Assembly: GCA_963978545.1 (NCBI GenBank)
Contig: OZ021732.1
Coordinates: 67,036,328 to 67,100,327, forward strand
Source of the DNA: Linyphia triangularis
Taxonomy: Eukaryota > Arthropoda > Arachnida > Araneae > Linyphiidae
Reading direction: 5' to 3'
DNA length: 64,000 nucleotides
Below the pieces are notes generated by a model. The model was given only the letters and a program-made list of their open reading frames with translations. It was not told the DNA's origin and made no database searches. Positions 38,590 through 51,440 of this stretch are shown piece after piece. A program made the position numbers and the translations under genes. Position 1 is the stretch's first letter. Every line of letters starts with the position of its first letter.

Positions 38590-39191
38590 GGATGTGGAGC
38601 ATCGCTCAATTTTCAATGACATTATAATAGTGAACACTACATTTAAATTGGACGTGAAATAATTTTATTACCATTTTCATATTTTCATTCATTTAAAAAA
38701 AATAAAGGTCCGTTTGGCGATATTTTTGGCGATAATTCTTTCATGGACAAAAACAACAACGTCAAAATGGCGATATACTTTTAGATAATTTATACGTCAT
38801 CTTTTCGTGTAAGTGAAACAGAGGAGAGTGGAAAAAATGGTCGATGATGAGTAATGCCAAAGAAAGAAAACTAGATGTTAATGTTACTCATTTCTCAACT
38901 TTTTACACCTTTATAGCATTTTTACTGGAATTTCGGAGGTGGGAATGTTTAGAATACCTTAAGCGGCACTACCACAGCGATTTCGATCATAATCGTTAGA
39001 GCCGTTTTTTACCAATTACTGAAAAACATGATATTTTCAATGTATAGCAATGTTTTAAAGTTATGTGCATGGGCAGTTTTGATGAAAACCTTAATGATAG
39101 ATCGCATGGCCACCACTAACCCCTTGCAACAAATTTGAACATTGTAGGTTAATTCTTTCGAAAGTTACGTTGGCCCGGTGCATACAGACAG
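38590..39191 (+). repeat. Dispersed family 1, copy B
   Basis: It starts GGATGTGGAGCATCGCTCAA and shares the block order of copy A: TTGGCGATATTTTTGGCGAT, GTAAGTGAAACAGAGGAGAG, TTTACTGGAATTTCGGAGG and CGGCACTACCACAGCGATTT. It ends with a diverged TGGCCCGGTGCATACAGACA. Confidence 0.75.
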
Positions 39192-40050
39192 AATTGAATG
39201 TAAAAACACCCATTCCGTACCATTAACCAACATCAAATCAGCAACTACAAGGTACAGCCCCGTGAAATTTCACTGAAATAAAAAAGTTCGGAATTAAGTT
39301 TTATTTTGTTTTTCCTAAATATATAAGATACGCAACCAATAGTGTATTCAGACATGATTCGTTGAGCATAGCGAAGAATTTAACGCTATGCAATCTTATC
39401 TCGTGTTTCTTGCGTAAAATAGTTCACTTGATTGAGTAATCAAGCACTTTACGATTTTAATTTCGAAAATTTTGAACTGAATTTGCAAACTCGGGGGAGT
39501 GAATCAATTAATGAAATGTTTTAATGCTGTACTCGTTTACATCCGGTTCATTGCAACTAGTTCAAATTTTTAAAGCTGAAAAAGCAGTCATATTTCATGA
39601 ACAGGTTTCATACAAATGTCTGAGTGGGGAGTGGAAGTTCCCTCAAAACTTAATAGAATTAATTACCATCAACAACGAATCTATCTGCAAAATTTCAGAA
39701 TGACTGGATGACGGCAAGGGGGTTAACTAGTCTACTGAAGTTTTTTCTCACCACGAACAAAAGCAATGTTATTATAAAAAAAAAAAGAAGAAAAAAAAAA
39801 AGCTGTTTCGGAATATTATTGAGCTTATCTTTTATTTGCATAATGCATTCAGTTGTCTAATATTCACCACAAATGTACTCATCCCAACTTAAACTAAAGC
39901 GCTTAGCAAAATGAAATGAGATTCGAGCATGCATTTTCATATTCAGAATAACATTGTGCAAAAATGTAAATAAAAATTATTAATTTAATGTACTTGTTTC
40001 AAAGCGCAATTGTATAAAAAAAACATTGTTGGTTACATGTTAATCCAGGG
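39192..40050. other. Spacer holding a family 2 fragment
   Basis: At 39600-39740 the phrase CAAAATTTCAGAATGACTGG and GATGACGGCAAGGGGGTTAA match family 2 in the orientation opposite to 21600-22140. No gene is recognised. Confidence 0.45.
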
Positions 40051-41115
40051 GTGTGGAACCATTGCACAACTTTCAATTATATTATAATACTGATCACGCC
40101 ATTTAAATTTGACATAGATTGTTGCAATTTACGTTTTCATTCATTTAAGAAAAAAGCGCAATTGTATAAAAAAATAAAACATTGTTAGTTACATGTTAAA
40201 CCAGGGGTGTGGAACCATTTCACAACTTCACGCCATTTAAATTTGACAGAGATTGTTGCAATTTACGTTTTCATTCATTTAAGATTTTTCTTTCTTGTTT
40301 AGCAATAATATTTACATTGGCAACCTCCCCCCCCCCCTCCCCACCAAAATTGAGAATTTGGCGATGTACTTTTCGATAATTATTACATTGTCCGTCCTGT
40401 TAATGAATAAGGGGGATAAGCGGTCGATTGTGAACAATGCTTAAGGGAAGAAAACTCTGTGTTAAAAGGCATTCGTTTTTTCAACTTTTTCTCCTTAGTC
40501 GCATTTCGACGGGAATTTCGGAGGTGAGAATGTTTAGAACACCTTAAGAGGCATTACTACAGCGATTTTGATCAAAATCGTTAAAACTGGTTTTTAGCAA
40601 TTGTTGAAATACATGATTTTTTCAATGGCAGCTACCTTATGCGCATACCCAAATTTGACGTAAACTTTAATGACAGGTCTCATGGCCACCACTATAATCA
40701 GTATGCCAAAGTAAACATCGTAGGTCAATCAGTTCTTAAGTTATGCTGACCACGTACACAGACATTTTTTTAGCTCATGAAGACGACTTTGGAATAGTTA
40801 AATAGTCATTGTTTTTAACTTTTACCTATTTATATCATTTAAAGTAATTTTAAATTTTCAGATTTTTTTATATTTCTTTTAAAAAACTCTAAAGGGGAAC
40901 CATAATCGAAATTTATTAGCAAAGAAAGCAACTAAAATGTCGATAGTCAATTTTTTTTACAAACCGTTGTTAATGGGTTAACTCAGTACGCTCCAAAATT
41001 TATAGAAATGCAAAAAAAAAAAAAAAAAAAAAAAAAAACGATTTTTTTTTTTTTTTTGGCCGAATACAATACTTTCATTACCCTATATTAACATACGGGT
41101 AATTGAAAGGTAAAA
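40051..41115 (+). repeat. Dispersed family 1, copy C, with a duplicated start
   Basis: The start motif GGTGTGGAACCATT occurs at about 40051 and again near 40201, so the first ~150 bases are duplicated. The middle blocks follow the order seen in the other copies. After TGCTGACCACGTACACAGAC (about 40770) the similarity seems to continue to a tail ACAATACTTTCATTACCCTA near 41066-41090. Confidence 0.7.
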
Positions 41116-41780
41116 ATCAAGCAATCGTAACTTGAAAACCACATGCGTCAATGAGAATGAGACTAGTGCATTAGAGATACAGACATCAATTATAAATATC
41201 CATTAACTTCTGAAATGTTTTGCGCAAAGATTTTGAAAAATCAAACTTACAAACTTAGTATCTTGAAAAAATAGTACTAATAGAAAGTGTCGCAAAGCAG
41301 CACCTAAAATACTATTTACTTTTTATACTTCGAAACAAACAGAAGTTTTGAATAAAAATGAGTAAGTATTCAGGGAGGATATAAAACTGAAATGATTTGT
41401 TGTTTTTCAATATTAGAACATTCCGTTTTAGTGATGTAACAGAGATGGTTTTATATGACTGCTGTCATCTTATAATCATCCCACTACTTCAACTCCATGT
41501 ACACTGTTTAAGAAGCAATGTCAGTAGGTAAAAATATTTACTACCTAGCTTATAAACATTTTTAAGTATCATGAAAAAAGTTATTTTCTCTTCAAAAAGG
41601 TTTAACGATCTTTTGTCATTTACTGATAAAAAAATTTCCTGTATTTTAAAGTACGTCTCCCACGTGTACTGCAGCTAAAAAAATGAAGTATTATTTGGTG
41701 CATGGAACATGAAACAAATTTTACAAGTTGAATCTTAAACAGACAAGTGTTATTTTAATTGTGGCTACATCTATATCTCC
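41116..41780. other. AT-rich spacer, nothing recognised
   Basis: No conserved coding or repeat motif is recognised. Confidence 0.4.
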
Positions 41781-41789
41781 ACATTTGGT

Positions 41790-42080
41790 ACAATTTTTAG
41801 CGGTATAGAAAAAAGAGCACCGACTTATGCTCGTATGTTTTTACTGTCTGTATAAAGGAGAATAGCTCCTGGCAGATAGTCTGTATGATGGCGGTCGTTA
41901 TAGAAACAAGATTCGTTGATTTAAAATAAGGGCGATGCCTGCAGGAAATTGGTGTCCAATAAAGAAATAATGTCCCAAATATAGATGTCTTCTCCTGTAA
42001 TCCTCTGTGGAAAATAGGGCTAGTCTTGTTAACGCGGTAACAGCGTAGCGGTAGCTTGTTGTGATAGGCAGACATTAATA
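41790..42080 (-). other. GC-richer segment with a 92-residue minus-strand frame, unclassified
   Basis: The frame at 42075-41797 is open for 92 residues beginning MSAYHNKLPLRCYRVNKTSP, in DNA less AT-rich than its surroundings. I recognise no domain, and the frame has no clear splice sites or neighbours. It could be an exon, part of an interspersed repeat, or chance. Confidence 0.2.
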
Positions 42081-42908
42081 GGATAGATGTTTCGTTTATT
42101 TGTGAAAATATTAAAATTAAATTAATCTCTAAATGTCAAATGGAGTCATATCTTATTGAAAACCAATAAACCATGATTCCTTTTTAGGTTTACCGATTAA
42201 AATGCGTGATAATTATTGTGTCAGGGTATTAAAACTAGAGTTGCTAAAATTATACTTGTTTTCTCAAGTAATCGACATGATTTGTCATAACTCTGTAGCA
42301 GATTTTTTTTTTTTAGCTTACTGCGATAAGCTACTAAACTCCAAAACCTTACTGCAGGATTTTCCTGTAAATTTTTGTAATCAAAATTCTATTTCCATAA
42401 ATAAACAATCTATATAATTAATAACATAATACAATATCAAGAAAACTGTCTAGAATTACTGTTAATTATCAGATTATGATTTATTGTCATTTGTTAGATA
42501 TTTTAATCATATACATTTTCTTACCTAACATTCTCAAATTAAGTGTGCCGCAATATCTTTTTAGACATCCGTTTTTTTATAGTGAAATTATCGCATAAAT
42601 GGACAATTGTTTTCTTTGTACTGCAGCCGAGCTGGAACCTATAGCGCTGTAGAAGTTGAAAAAACGTAGTCGATAACTTTGTGAAGTTAGTTTTGGAATC
42701 ATTTAAATAACTCTAATAAATTTATTAGATTCGAGAAATAATTCATTGGTCTTTCAGAATTTGCAAAAATTATAAACATAACATCAATCCAAATTTCAAT
42801 AAAATACTTCTTAAGATTGATTGGAATGAATATAAATAACGGGTCAAATGACAGTGCGTAGCGAAGTCACTTAAAATTCAGAATATGTTGACGATAATTT
42901 ATTCAGAT

Positions 42909-43212
42909 TAGAGGTCGGCGATATATCAATACGACGATATTTGTATCGATATATTTAAAAAAATATCGATAAAAGTTACCGATATATCGATATTTTCAAA
43001 CATTTAAATTTTTTTTAATGATTCTTTTGTAGTTCCATGTATTTTTTCAATTTTCTTTATTCCTTTTCAAAAACATCAGAACTAAAATTTGAACTTGGCT
43101 TAGAGGCAGTTAAAATTGCACCAATGATCAATATTTTGCCATACACTTCATAATCATGGGCACCAACAGGAAGTTTCAAGGAGGTGAGACCTCTCAGGCT
43201 TTTGAAATTTAA

Positions 43213-43253
<41 letters not shown>

Positions 43254-43586
43254 TCCTTCTGTTAATTTTTCAGTTATTTACATTGTAAAAATATTATACT
43301 AAATATTCAACGTTGCCATTAAAAGCTATTGAAAATTATCTAAATTTTTCTTAAAATTATTGCACCATAATTAAGCGATAATATAACTTTTTCTTTTGTA
43401 ATAGATCCATTCCAGTTGGAAAAGTAGTCACCTTACAAAAAGAATGAAAAGTAGTAATTTGCTCTGAAAAATTGGCAAAATTGAAAATCAAATTTAAAAA
43501 AAATCATGTATCGATATTTTATCGATATCTTTTCTATGCAACGATATAGTATCGATATTTATTTTGATCGATATTTCCGACCTCTA
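42909..43586. mobile_element. hAT non-autonomous element (678 bp) with perfect 8-bp duplication
   Basis: The ends TAGAGGTCGGCGATAT and ATATTTCCGACCTCTA form terminal inverted repeats. ATTCAGAT is duplicated exactly at 42901-42908 and 43587-43594. The subterminal regions are packed with TATCGATA-type motifs, a pattern of clustered subterminal sites seen in hAT elements. A (AT)n tract lies at about 43216-43250. No transposase frame is left. Confidence 0.92.
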
Positions 43587-43594
43587 ATTCAGAT

Positions 43595-46263
43595 GCAACA
43601 TAAAGCTATTACTTGGCGGTCGTACTAACATTTCGAAGCAGATGAAACGATACTACTCTGTTCCAGGAATTCATGTTCTGGTCATTTCTTGAATGAAAAA
43701 AAATGTTTCTACAAATTTATTTCAATAAGAAAATTTTCTATTAAAGAATAGAATATGCTTACTTTCTTCCTGACGAATTAAAGATTGTGCGCTTAACGAA
43801 ACGAGTTTTGTTAAACGATTCAGTAAAACGAAAATCCGATCCACTGCAACCGGTGATGAATTATTTTTAACAGCACGTTTCTTAAGTTTAAGAATCTCGC
43901 ATCTTTCTTTGCTTTACAAGCTTTTCCCTTTGTTGCCGCAAACAAAAGTTGATCATGCGATTTTTTACTGCGCGAGGTTTCTATTTCGCGGGGATCATAA
44001 TAGTAATGGCTGATTTACACAGTACACACTACCAGTACCTGCAGTATAGCAGGTAAGTTAATTAGAACGTCACTGCCATCCGTTGATCAGAATGCAGCTT
44101 TGCGTTAACACAGAGGCAGCAGCTGGCAACCGGCTATTGAGCCAGAATCACGCCATTTGTAGATGGTTACGAGAGAACGCTGGTGACTGGATGATGGAAA
44201 TTGACCTTCCAGTAAACAGAAAATATTACATATACTGCACCCGCCAGCAGGAAGCGATAACTGGCTAAACGTGGCAAACTGGCTTCTCATGGGACTGGAA
44301 TGAAGCGTTTACACTGAGCTATCGCTGGTAGGTTAATGGTCTAATGACTGGCGATCTTAACTTGATGTGTACCGATTAGTAACTTGTAAATATGTCGTAA
44401 GCAACTAGTTTAAATTAAATTCTTAAATTACACTTGACGAAACATTTTTATATAGCCAGAATTCCTAGTAGTTAAAAAAAAATAAAAATAATAATAATAA
44501 TAATAATAAATAAATAAAAAAAAAAATTAAAAAAAAATGCATAACTCGAGAACGTATGCACAAAATTATTTTTCTAAATTTTATTTGCCGGGATTCAGAA
44601 CTTCAAAGCGCATAATATACTTGGTTTAATATTGGATGATATCTTACGCAATAAAACAGAAATATCCAGTCACTTATAAAACCTAAATTTGGTCTTTCAA
44701 CTGAAAAAGTACTTAGGTAATGGCAATGAAAACTACCTATAGAATTACGTGTCTATTCACCTTCCCTTTGAAACCGGTTTAGTGATATGATCCAATATCA
44801 GCGCAACAGCTATTTACTATCAAATAGCCTAATTATAATACACTGCGTAAACACTCGGTCATAGATTCTAGTCATACAGTGAAGGCAAAGCTTTCGAAAA
44901 CGAAAAAGTTATTTTTGCTTTTCTCACTTGGTTCGAGTTCACCTTCTTTTGATGTCATACGAGGCATTTCTTAGAGTCAACTCTAAATCCTTGGGCTCTT
45001 ACAATAGACTTGACACCATAGTGTGCCATAGTAACTTACGTGACACCATAGTGTTCGTCATATCACCCCACATCTAAATGCAAAGCAATACGAATGTGTC
45101 CTTTTTTTAATCTTTGATTGTTTACAAATGTTTAAAACAATCTTTTAATCATAATTTTTCTCCTTTAATTAAATATTAAATTTATGTTTCTAGTACATGA
45201 TTTATATTTTGAACCTGAAATATTATTATTACTGAGATCAATTATGGTAAATTAATTAAGTTATAATTTCATCTAAAAACAAGTGTTTTATTTACCATTG
45301 TGTATGAGAATAATATTAGAATTTTATCAGACAAATACTGTATTATTCGTAATCAATGTGTTTTTCATGCTTTCTTCATATTATTATTTAGCATTAAAAT
45401 TTCCCAAATTTTTTATATCAATATTTTGCCGAGTTTGAAATAAATAAAAATGGGATTTCAATTCCCTCTAAGTATAATTTTGAAAAAGATAAACTTCTGC
45501 AACTCTTATTTGGAAAGAAAAATACTTTTATTTGTTAATAAAAAATTTACAAAAAACATATTCTGTCACGACTTCAGTCTTCTCTTTCCTATTGTGTCTG
45601 TCTATCTCTAATTAAGCAGCGGCTTGAAACTTTCGAATAATATCGTCTAGACATACAACAGTGCATTTTCAGTCTCAAGAAGAAGTAAAAAAAATAGTTG
45701 TTCGCAACCCTCTCTACTTGTCATTATTGCCTAATTTCACATAACTTGAGAAACTTGCCCAAATCTACAGTGGGGTAATTTTTTTATTAAAGGAGGCTGG
45801 TATTTCGAAAAACTTCAAAATTGTGAACGCTCAATTTTTTTATTTTAGGTATTAGCACGTTATCAAATTGGATGAAATGCCACATTTCGGCAATGCATTG
45901 TTCATGTACATAACAGTTTCATCAATTTACTCCGTATTGATCTTACCAATGCCTAAACCGACAGTTTAGTACGAAAATGAGCCCATATAACCATAAGTGA
46001 GATCATCCAGTTTTTGAAATTCTTTTCTAAATATGAGTGATATGGCCAATGGCAGAATAGGAATTAGTAAAATTTCACACGGAAAGTATTTGACGAGTTG
46101 TTATTATTATTATTTATTTTTTGAAAAATTATTCCAGAAATCTAAAACTTTAGATTATCAGTGTTTGAATACTACAATATATACTCTTTTGATTCGCCCC
46201 ACACCATTTACTGACCAGAAAACATAGTAAACACATTCATACTTGCTTGTTAAAAAATATATA
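43595..46263. other. AT-rich spacer with one GC-richer block
   Basis: At 44010-44350 the DNA is GC-richer; TTTACAC-AG phrases with GCAGGTAAGTTAAT and GCTGGTAGGTTAAT recur in direct orientation about 300 bp apart. Open frames on both strands there are short and unrelated to anything I know. The rest shows no gene. Confidence 0.4.
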
Positions 46264-46434
46264 CAGTCAAACCTCTTTAACGCGAAATCGCTTGACATGA
46301 AACCCCGTTTAACACGAAGTAAAAGCAAATCTCCTCACTTAAAAATTACGTTAATTTATTCGTTTGACATGAAATTGAGATAACACGAACAATTTCAGCC
46401 GTCTCATCGACTTCACGTTAACGGGCTTTGACTG
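46264..46434. mobile_element. Tc1/mariner (pogo-type) MITE, 171 bp
   Basis: The left end CAGTCAAACCTCTTTAACGC and the right end ACGTTAACGGGCTTTGACTG are inverted, and TA flanks both sides (46262-46263 and 46435-46436). CAGTCAAACCTC is the typical terminus of pogo/Tigger-like elements. The interior contains repeated ACACGAA/GACATGAAA phrases and no open frame. Confidence 0.85.
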
Positions 46435-46436
46435 TA

Positions 46437-47766
46437 ATTTGAAAATAAGCCATATCGAGTAATAAATTAGTTTTATAGTCATAAAAAAATTTATTATGCA
46501 TTTTAAGTGTCTACATTTTGTTACTAATTATTTCAGACATTTTTTTTTAAGTTAACGACTCATGAAATTCAAGATATTTTATTATTGCGATCTTGGATTA
46601 TTGAACATTTTCAATTTCAATATGAATATTGCTATCGATATATTTATGCCTACTAGCGCAATTCAATTTAAGTTTTTTTTTGTTGTTACAAAAAAGTATT
46701 TTAAGAAAATATTATTTTATAATACATGTTTGTTATTGTTAGTTAGTTTGGTATTGTTTATTAACTCAATGAGTATTCTGTGCGGAACTCGGATTTATTT
46801 AAAATGTTGTTTGAATACTTGTGGAAAACGGTTCTTTTGTAAAAATTGTGACACATAGAATTTAGAAATATTTTCGTCATTGGATCGACACACATTTTTG
46901 AAGCGTAACAAAACATGCAGACGGGAAAAACTACTCTTGTCTAATGACGCTCGAGTGAATATAGTTTCACTACCTTCAGTCCAGCCTTTGTTGCTAGTTT
47001 AAGCGACAGCTTATTTATTTCGGATTTATTTATATTTCGGGACATATTTTTCTATTCGGGTCAACTAACTTTTCTGTCCAGACATCCGAGTGGGAGTTTT
47101 GCTTAAATTTAGTTAAACTTTTTGTCTAGCAGTATCTTATTTCAATAATTCAAAGACAGCGCACAAGACATTCCAAAGGTAAGTAACAGGTGCGGATCCA
47201 GAGGGGGACGGTTGGCCCCTCCAACTACCTCAGAGATTGCAACCATTACTGAACTGGAGAAAAAAATAGCAAGTGGCTATAAAAAAAAGGTAATGAAATT
47301 ACGGATAAGAAAATAAGCTGAAAGAAATTTACTACACTAATAAAAATAAGGATTTAGGTGTGGATGTTAAGGTTAAAATTAAGAAATATGATTTTGCTTT
47401 CTTGCTGAAACATTTTACCAGAAAATTATCAAAATCTCCAGTTTTGAAATGCTAAGATTAGTCATAGACTTAAAAGAACGAAGAAGCTAAAAATGGAAAA
47501 GTACTTCTCTTGCTGTAATTTGGTATAAAATAGCTTTTTGCTTAAAGTTTATAATGAAATTATTAATAAAAATGTTTCTTTTATAATAAATATTTCAAGA
47601 TATGCAACTCGTAACTATTTTACTCTTGCTAAATAGAAAAATTCCGAGTTCAGCTTCTTTTCTATAAACATTTACCGCTCAAGCTTAAACATTGACAATA
47701 GACAATTTTTCTATGTATTGAAATATATAAACCTTTAAGAAATATATTGCCACTGTCGTAGAGCAG
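46437..47766. other. AT-rich spacer with one possible transposon end
   Basis: CAGGTGCGGATCCAGAGGGG near 47188 looks like a hAT terminus of the kind at 29432, but no matching second end was found nearby. No gene is recognised. Confidence 0.35.
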
Positions 47767-47886
47767 TTCATTGCTTGTTCTTTTAAAATTTTAGATAATA
47801 GTCAAAATTCGTGATCTCCAGATTCCTGAACCTTAGGGTCACGAATTTTAGCCATTATTAAATATTTTGGAAGAACAAGCAATGAA
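47767..47886. repeat. Foldback hairpin, ~50-bp arms
   Basis: TTCATTGCTTGTTCTTTTAA to GTGATC (47767-47816) pairs with GGTCACGAATTTTAGCC to GAACAAGCAATGAA (47837-47886), with roughly 42 of 50 positions matching by eye and a 20-base loop. It could be a foldback MITE or a precursor-like RNA hairpin. Confidence 0.75.
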
Positions 47887-48320
47887 AAGACATGCCTACC
47901 ATGGTTGATGACAGGGTTGAAAGGTATCGAGGGACCAGCGTCAACTTGAAGGTTGGATTGGTGAATACTAGGTGGCCTCCTGAACTTTCACATGTAACCT
48001 TAGAATTAAACTTGGGCTGCCAGATGAATCCTTACTAGCCTCGTCAATACGCACTCAAGAATCTCCGCCGTACATTTTGAATCTTGGCACGCCAGCATCT
48101 TTGTTGTACACCATTTAAGCCTTGAAAATTAACAACAGCAGAAAAATAATAACAATAATAATACCATCAGAGACTTCGCTCGGTCTTCTAAACCTCCATA
48201 ATAATATGTCCCTTACTTTTAGGCCAATCTCAACTAGGTCGTAAATCTTGAGGTCACTCTCTTGACCTGTTGCGTCATTTCTTGGGCAAAACACCACCTA
48301 CCAAGGCTGTTACCTATCAA
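47887..48320. other. GC-richer unclassified block, possibly a repeat fragment
   Basis: This piece is less AT-rich than its surroundings and includes GCCAGATGAATCCTTACTAG and TCTTGACCTGTTGCGTCATT. The minus-strand frame at 48297-48115 is open for 60 residues, with a hydrophobic tail, and matches no family I know. Its position next to the foldback suggests a repeat-derived origin. Confidence 0.3.
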
Positions 48321-50072
48321 GTACATATTAAATTTGCATCAAGTGTAGGTCTCTCCTGACCCCCATTGTACATCTAAAATTTGTGATGGTGCCCGTACAC
48401 TTTCGCAAAACATATCATTTCTGAAAATCTGATTGAGTTAACAGGCCGGGGAAATTGAATAACCGATTAAATCCATAGCGAAAATACAAATATTACAAAC
48501 TCGAAAGGACTTGCGTGTACACTATTACATCCCAATCCTGTCTACGAGGTTTAAATATAAAAATTCTTATTTGAACACAAATGTCTTTATCCGTGCACAT
48601 GTCAAAATAATCCGGATAACTTTGTTTTACCTGCAAGTGGCACTACTTAGACATAAAACATATTTAAACTTTTTGTTTGTATGCAAGTAACACTAGTGTA
48701 CACATACACAATGCCCCTCCCCTCCCCCCCTCTTTTCGATATCTTGTATTCCATCTAAACTATCACCAATTCAAAGAAATGTTTATATATTTTTAGTAAG
48801 TTACATTATTTTTACTTGATATTTTCAACATTTTATCGCGTATTCTTATAATTGTGATAGATAAAATAGAAACTTAATTTTATTAGGAAATATAATATTC
48901 TATTAATAATTCATAAACTAAATTATTCCTCTTCTTAAAAAAGTTCCAATTACCAATGATAAAATAAATTCAGGATTTCTGTGGAGTAGAATTTGTTTAT
49001 TCTGGAGTTTGCAATTGCACAAAACATTAATTGAAAAAATACAATATTATATAGAAATAAAAGGCAAATAGTTCTTTCGATTAAACATATTTTTAAACAA
49101 AAACTAAGTTGGCGTATTTTAATAACGTGTTTTTTTTTTTTTTTTTTTTAATCAGATTTACAATCTATAGAATACAATTACTTTTTACCACTAAACTGCT
49201 ATTTATAAAAAATCTAATGTAATTTTAATAAAATGTTGATTTAAATTAATTGCCCCTAGCAAAATGTATTTGCGTCTAAATAATAAATTGAAATTGGCTT
49301 CGTTTTAATGGCATAAATAATTTTGTTTAAAAGATTATTCAATTAAAACACAGACGATTTTATTGTATCGTTATTACTTTCAATATTTTAAATATTGATT
49401 AAAGATAATTATAACTTTAGTGAAATTAGCGATAATTATAACTTTAATATTTAAAGATAATTAATATTAACCTATATGTTTTAAATAGATTCGAGCCATC
49501 CAAGACTATTCAAAGGAATGCCATTATATAAATACCTAAGTTTCTCTGATATCGATTTATTTATTCACTCGGTAATGCGAGTTCAATGCAAAATTACTCA
49601 TTGTTCCGAATAGGAATGGAATACGCTTATAAGACTGTAATTGCTTAAAGTGATAACCAGCAGCATTTATCATTAGGAAACATCAAATATATATTAAAAA
49701 GTTAAAACTCAGTTTATTCTTGGGAAAGCCTGAAAATTAGTGAATATATAAAAATAAATCCGACAAATTCTGTATATCATCATAGATTTAAAAAAAAAAT
49801 GGTGTTAGCGGCTACAATGTACTGCATTTCTGATACGCATGTTCCATGAAAGTTGGCATGTAACTGGTTCTTTGCCCATTTTAAGTAAGAATAAAGAAGT
49901 TTTAATGAATATTTTTAATTCTGAAAAATAGTTTTAGTAGGTAGGCTATTATTTAAAAGCTATTCTTCTCATATAACTCATGAGAAGAATAACTTGCAAA
50001 ATATTTATTATTTTGTCAGACTTGTAATTTTTTTCCCCTTCATCATTTCAAGAACACTGACAACCATTATTA
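48321..50072. other. AT-rich spacer, nothing recognised
   Basis: Short low-complexity frames only; a T run lies near 49131-49149. Confidence 0.4.
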
Positions 50073-51440
50073 TCTATAATTATAAAACAAACTGTGTGTC
50101 GGTTTGTCTGTGGATCTATACAAACCAACTTAAAATTGGAGTAGAGCTCTGAAATTTCAGCATAAGTAGTTTTGGCCTTCTAATTATATATATCACAAAC
50201 AGAATGTTAAAATTTTAATTAGTTCTTTTTTAATTAATTTTTTTAATTAATTAATAAATATGTTACAAAACGATATCTGATAGGGCTACAGCTCTGAAAT
50301 TTTCAACATAAGTAGTTTTGGACTTTTAAAAAACAGAATTTTAAATTTTTATTTTGTTTTTTTTTAATTAATTAATAAACATTTTACAAAACGACTACTA
50401 ATATGGCTACAACTCTGAAATTTTCAACATAAATAGTTTTGGCCTTATAATTGGACTTTTGAAAAACAGAATTTTAAATTTTTATTTAGTTTCTTTTTAG
50501 TTATTTTAATTAATTAATTAATTAATATGTTACAAAACGATATCTAATAGGGCTACAGCTCTTAAATTTTCAACATAAGTAATTTTGGCCTTTTAATTGA
50601 ACTTTTAAAAAACAGAATTTTAAATTTATATTTTATTCTTTTTTAATTAATTAATAAACATTTTACAAAACGACTACTAATAGGGCTATAGCTCTGCAAT
50701 TTTCAACATAAATAGTTTTGGCCTTCTAATTGGACTTTTGAAAAACAGAATTTTAAATTTTTATTTAGTTTCTTTTTAATTAATTTTTTAATTAATTAAT
50801 TAATTAATTAATTAATTAATTAATTAATTAATTAATTAATTAATTAATTAATATTTTACAAAACGATTTCTAATGGGGCTACAGTTCTAAAATTTTCAAC
50901 ACAAATAGTTTTGGACTTCTAATTGGACTGACAAAAAGAATGTTAAAATTTTAATTTGTTTTTTAATTAATTTTTTCACAAAAAGCGACTTTGAATAGGC
51001 CTAGATCTCTGAAAGTTTCAACATAAGTAGTTTTAGCCTCTAATTTTGCTTTCCACAAACACGTGTTAAAATAATCTTAAGGGATGTTGTATTATTGTAT
51101 TAACGGGGAGTTTTTTTTTCTTCCTTCCCCTCGACAAGGGAGAGACTTCCAATGTTAAGGCTTTACGTAGCAACAAACCATTCAGCTAGCGAAACGAGCC
51201 TATGCTTTCATAGCAATAAACCTTTTAACGAGTGAAATAAGCCTGTGTTTATGTGTCCATGAACTTTTCAGCTAACGAAGCGAGCTCGATTTTGCGTAGC
51301 GGTGAACTTTCTTGCGAGCAAAGCGCCAAAAACTGGATCCTACACACGAATGACAGATTTCCGCAACGCGAGGCCTCACATCTAGCTAAAATATTGCACA
51401 TGTTAACATTTCATTGCGAAGCAAGGGTATTTAGCTAGTG
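50073..51440 (+). mobile_element. Helitron (non-autonomous), 1.37 kb
   Basis: It begins TCTATAATTATAAAACAAAC directly after an A and ends GCAAGGGTATTTAGCTAG directly before a T, the TC...CTAG structure of Helitrons inserted between A and T without target duplication. There is no Rep/helicase frame. The interior is a diverged tandem array of about seven units of 120-200 bp, each with a phrase like GGGCTACAGCTCTGAAATTT and CATAAGTAGTTTTGG (starts near 50130, 50284, 50403, 50550, 50683, 50876, 50998). A TTAA-type microsatellite fills about 50786-50851. Confidence 0.8.

Noticed and set aside
41797..42075. Conserved protein-coding exon
   Set aside because: No domain, splice borders or neighbouring exons support it; it is kept only as an unclassified GC-richer segment.
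44920..44960. B-box-like GGTTCGAGTTC suggesting a tRNA
   Set aside because: No A box or cloverleaf can be formed upstream.
47185..47220. hAT element starting at CAGGTGCGGATCC
   Set aside because: No matching inverted end or 8-bp duplication was found nearby.
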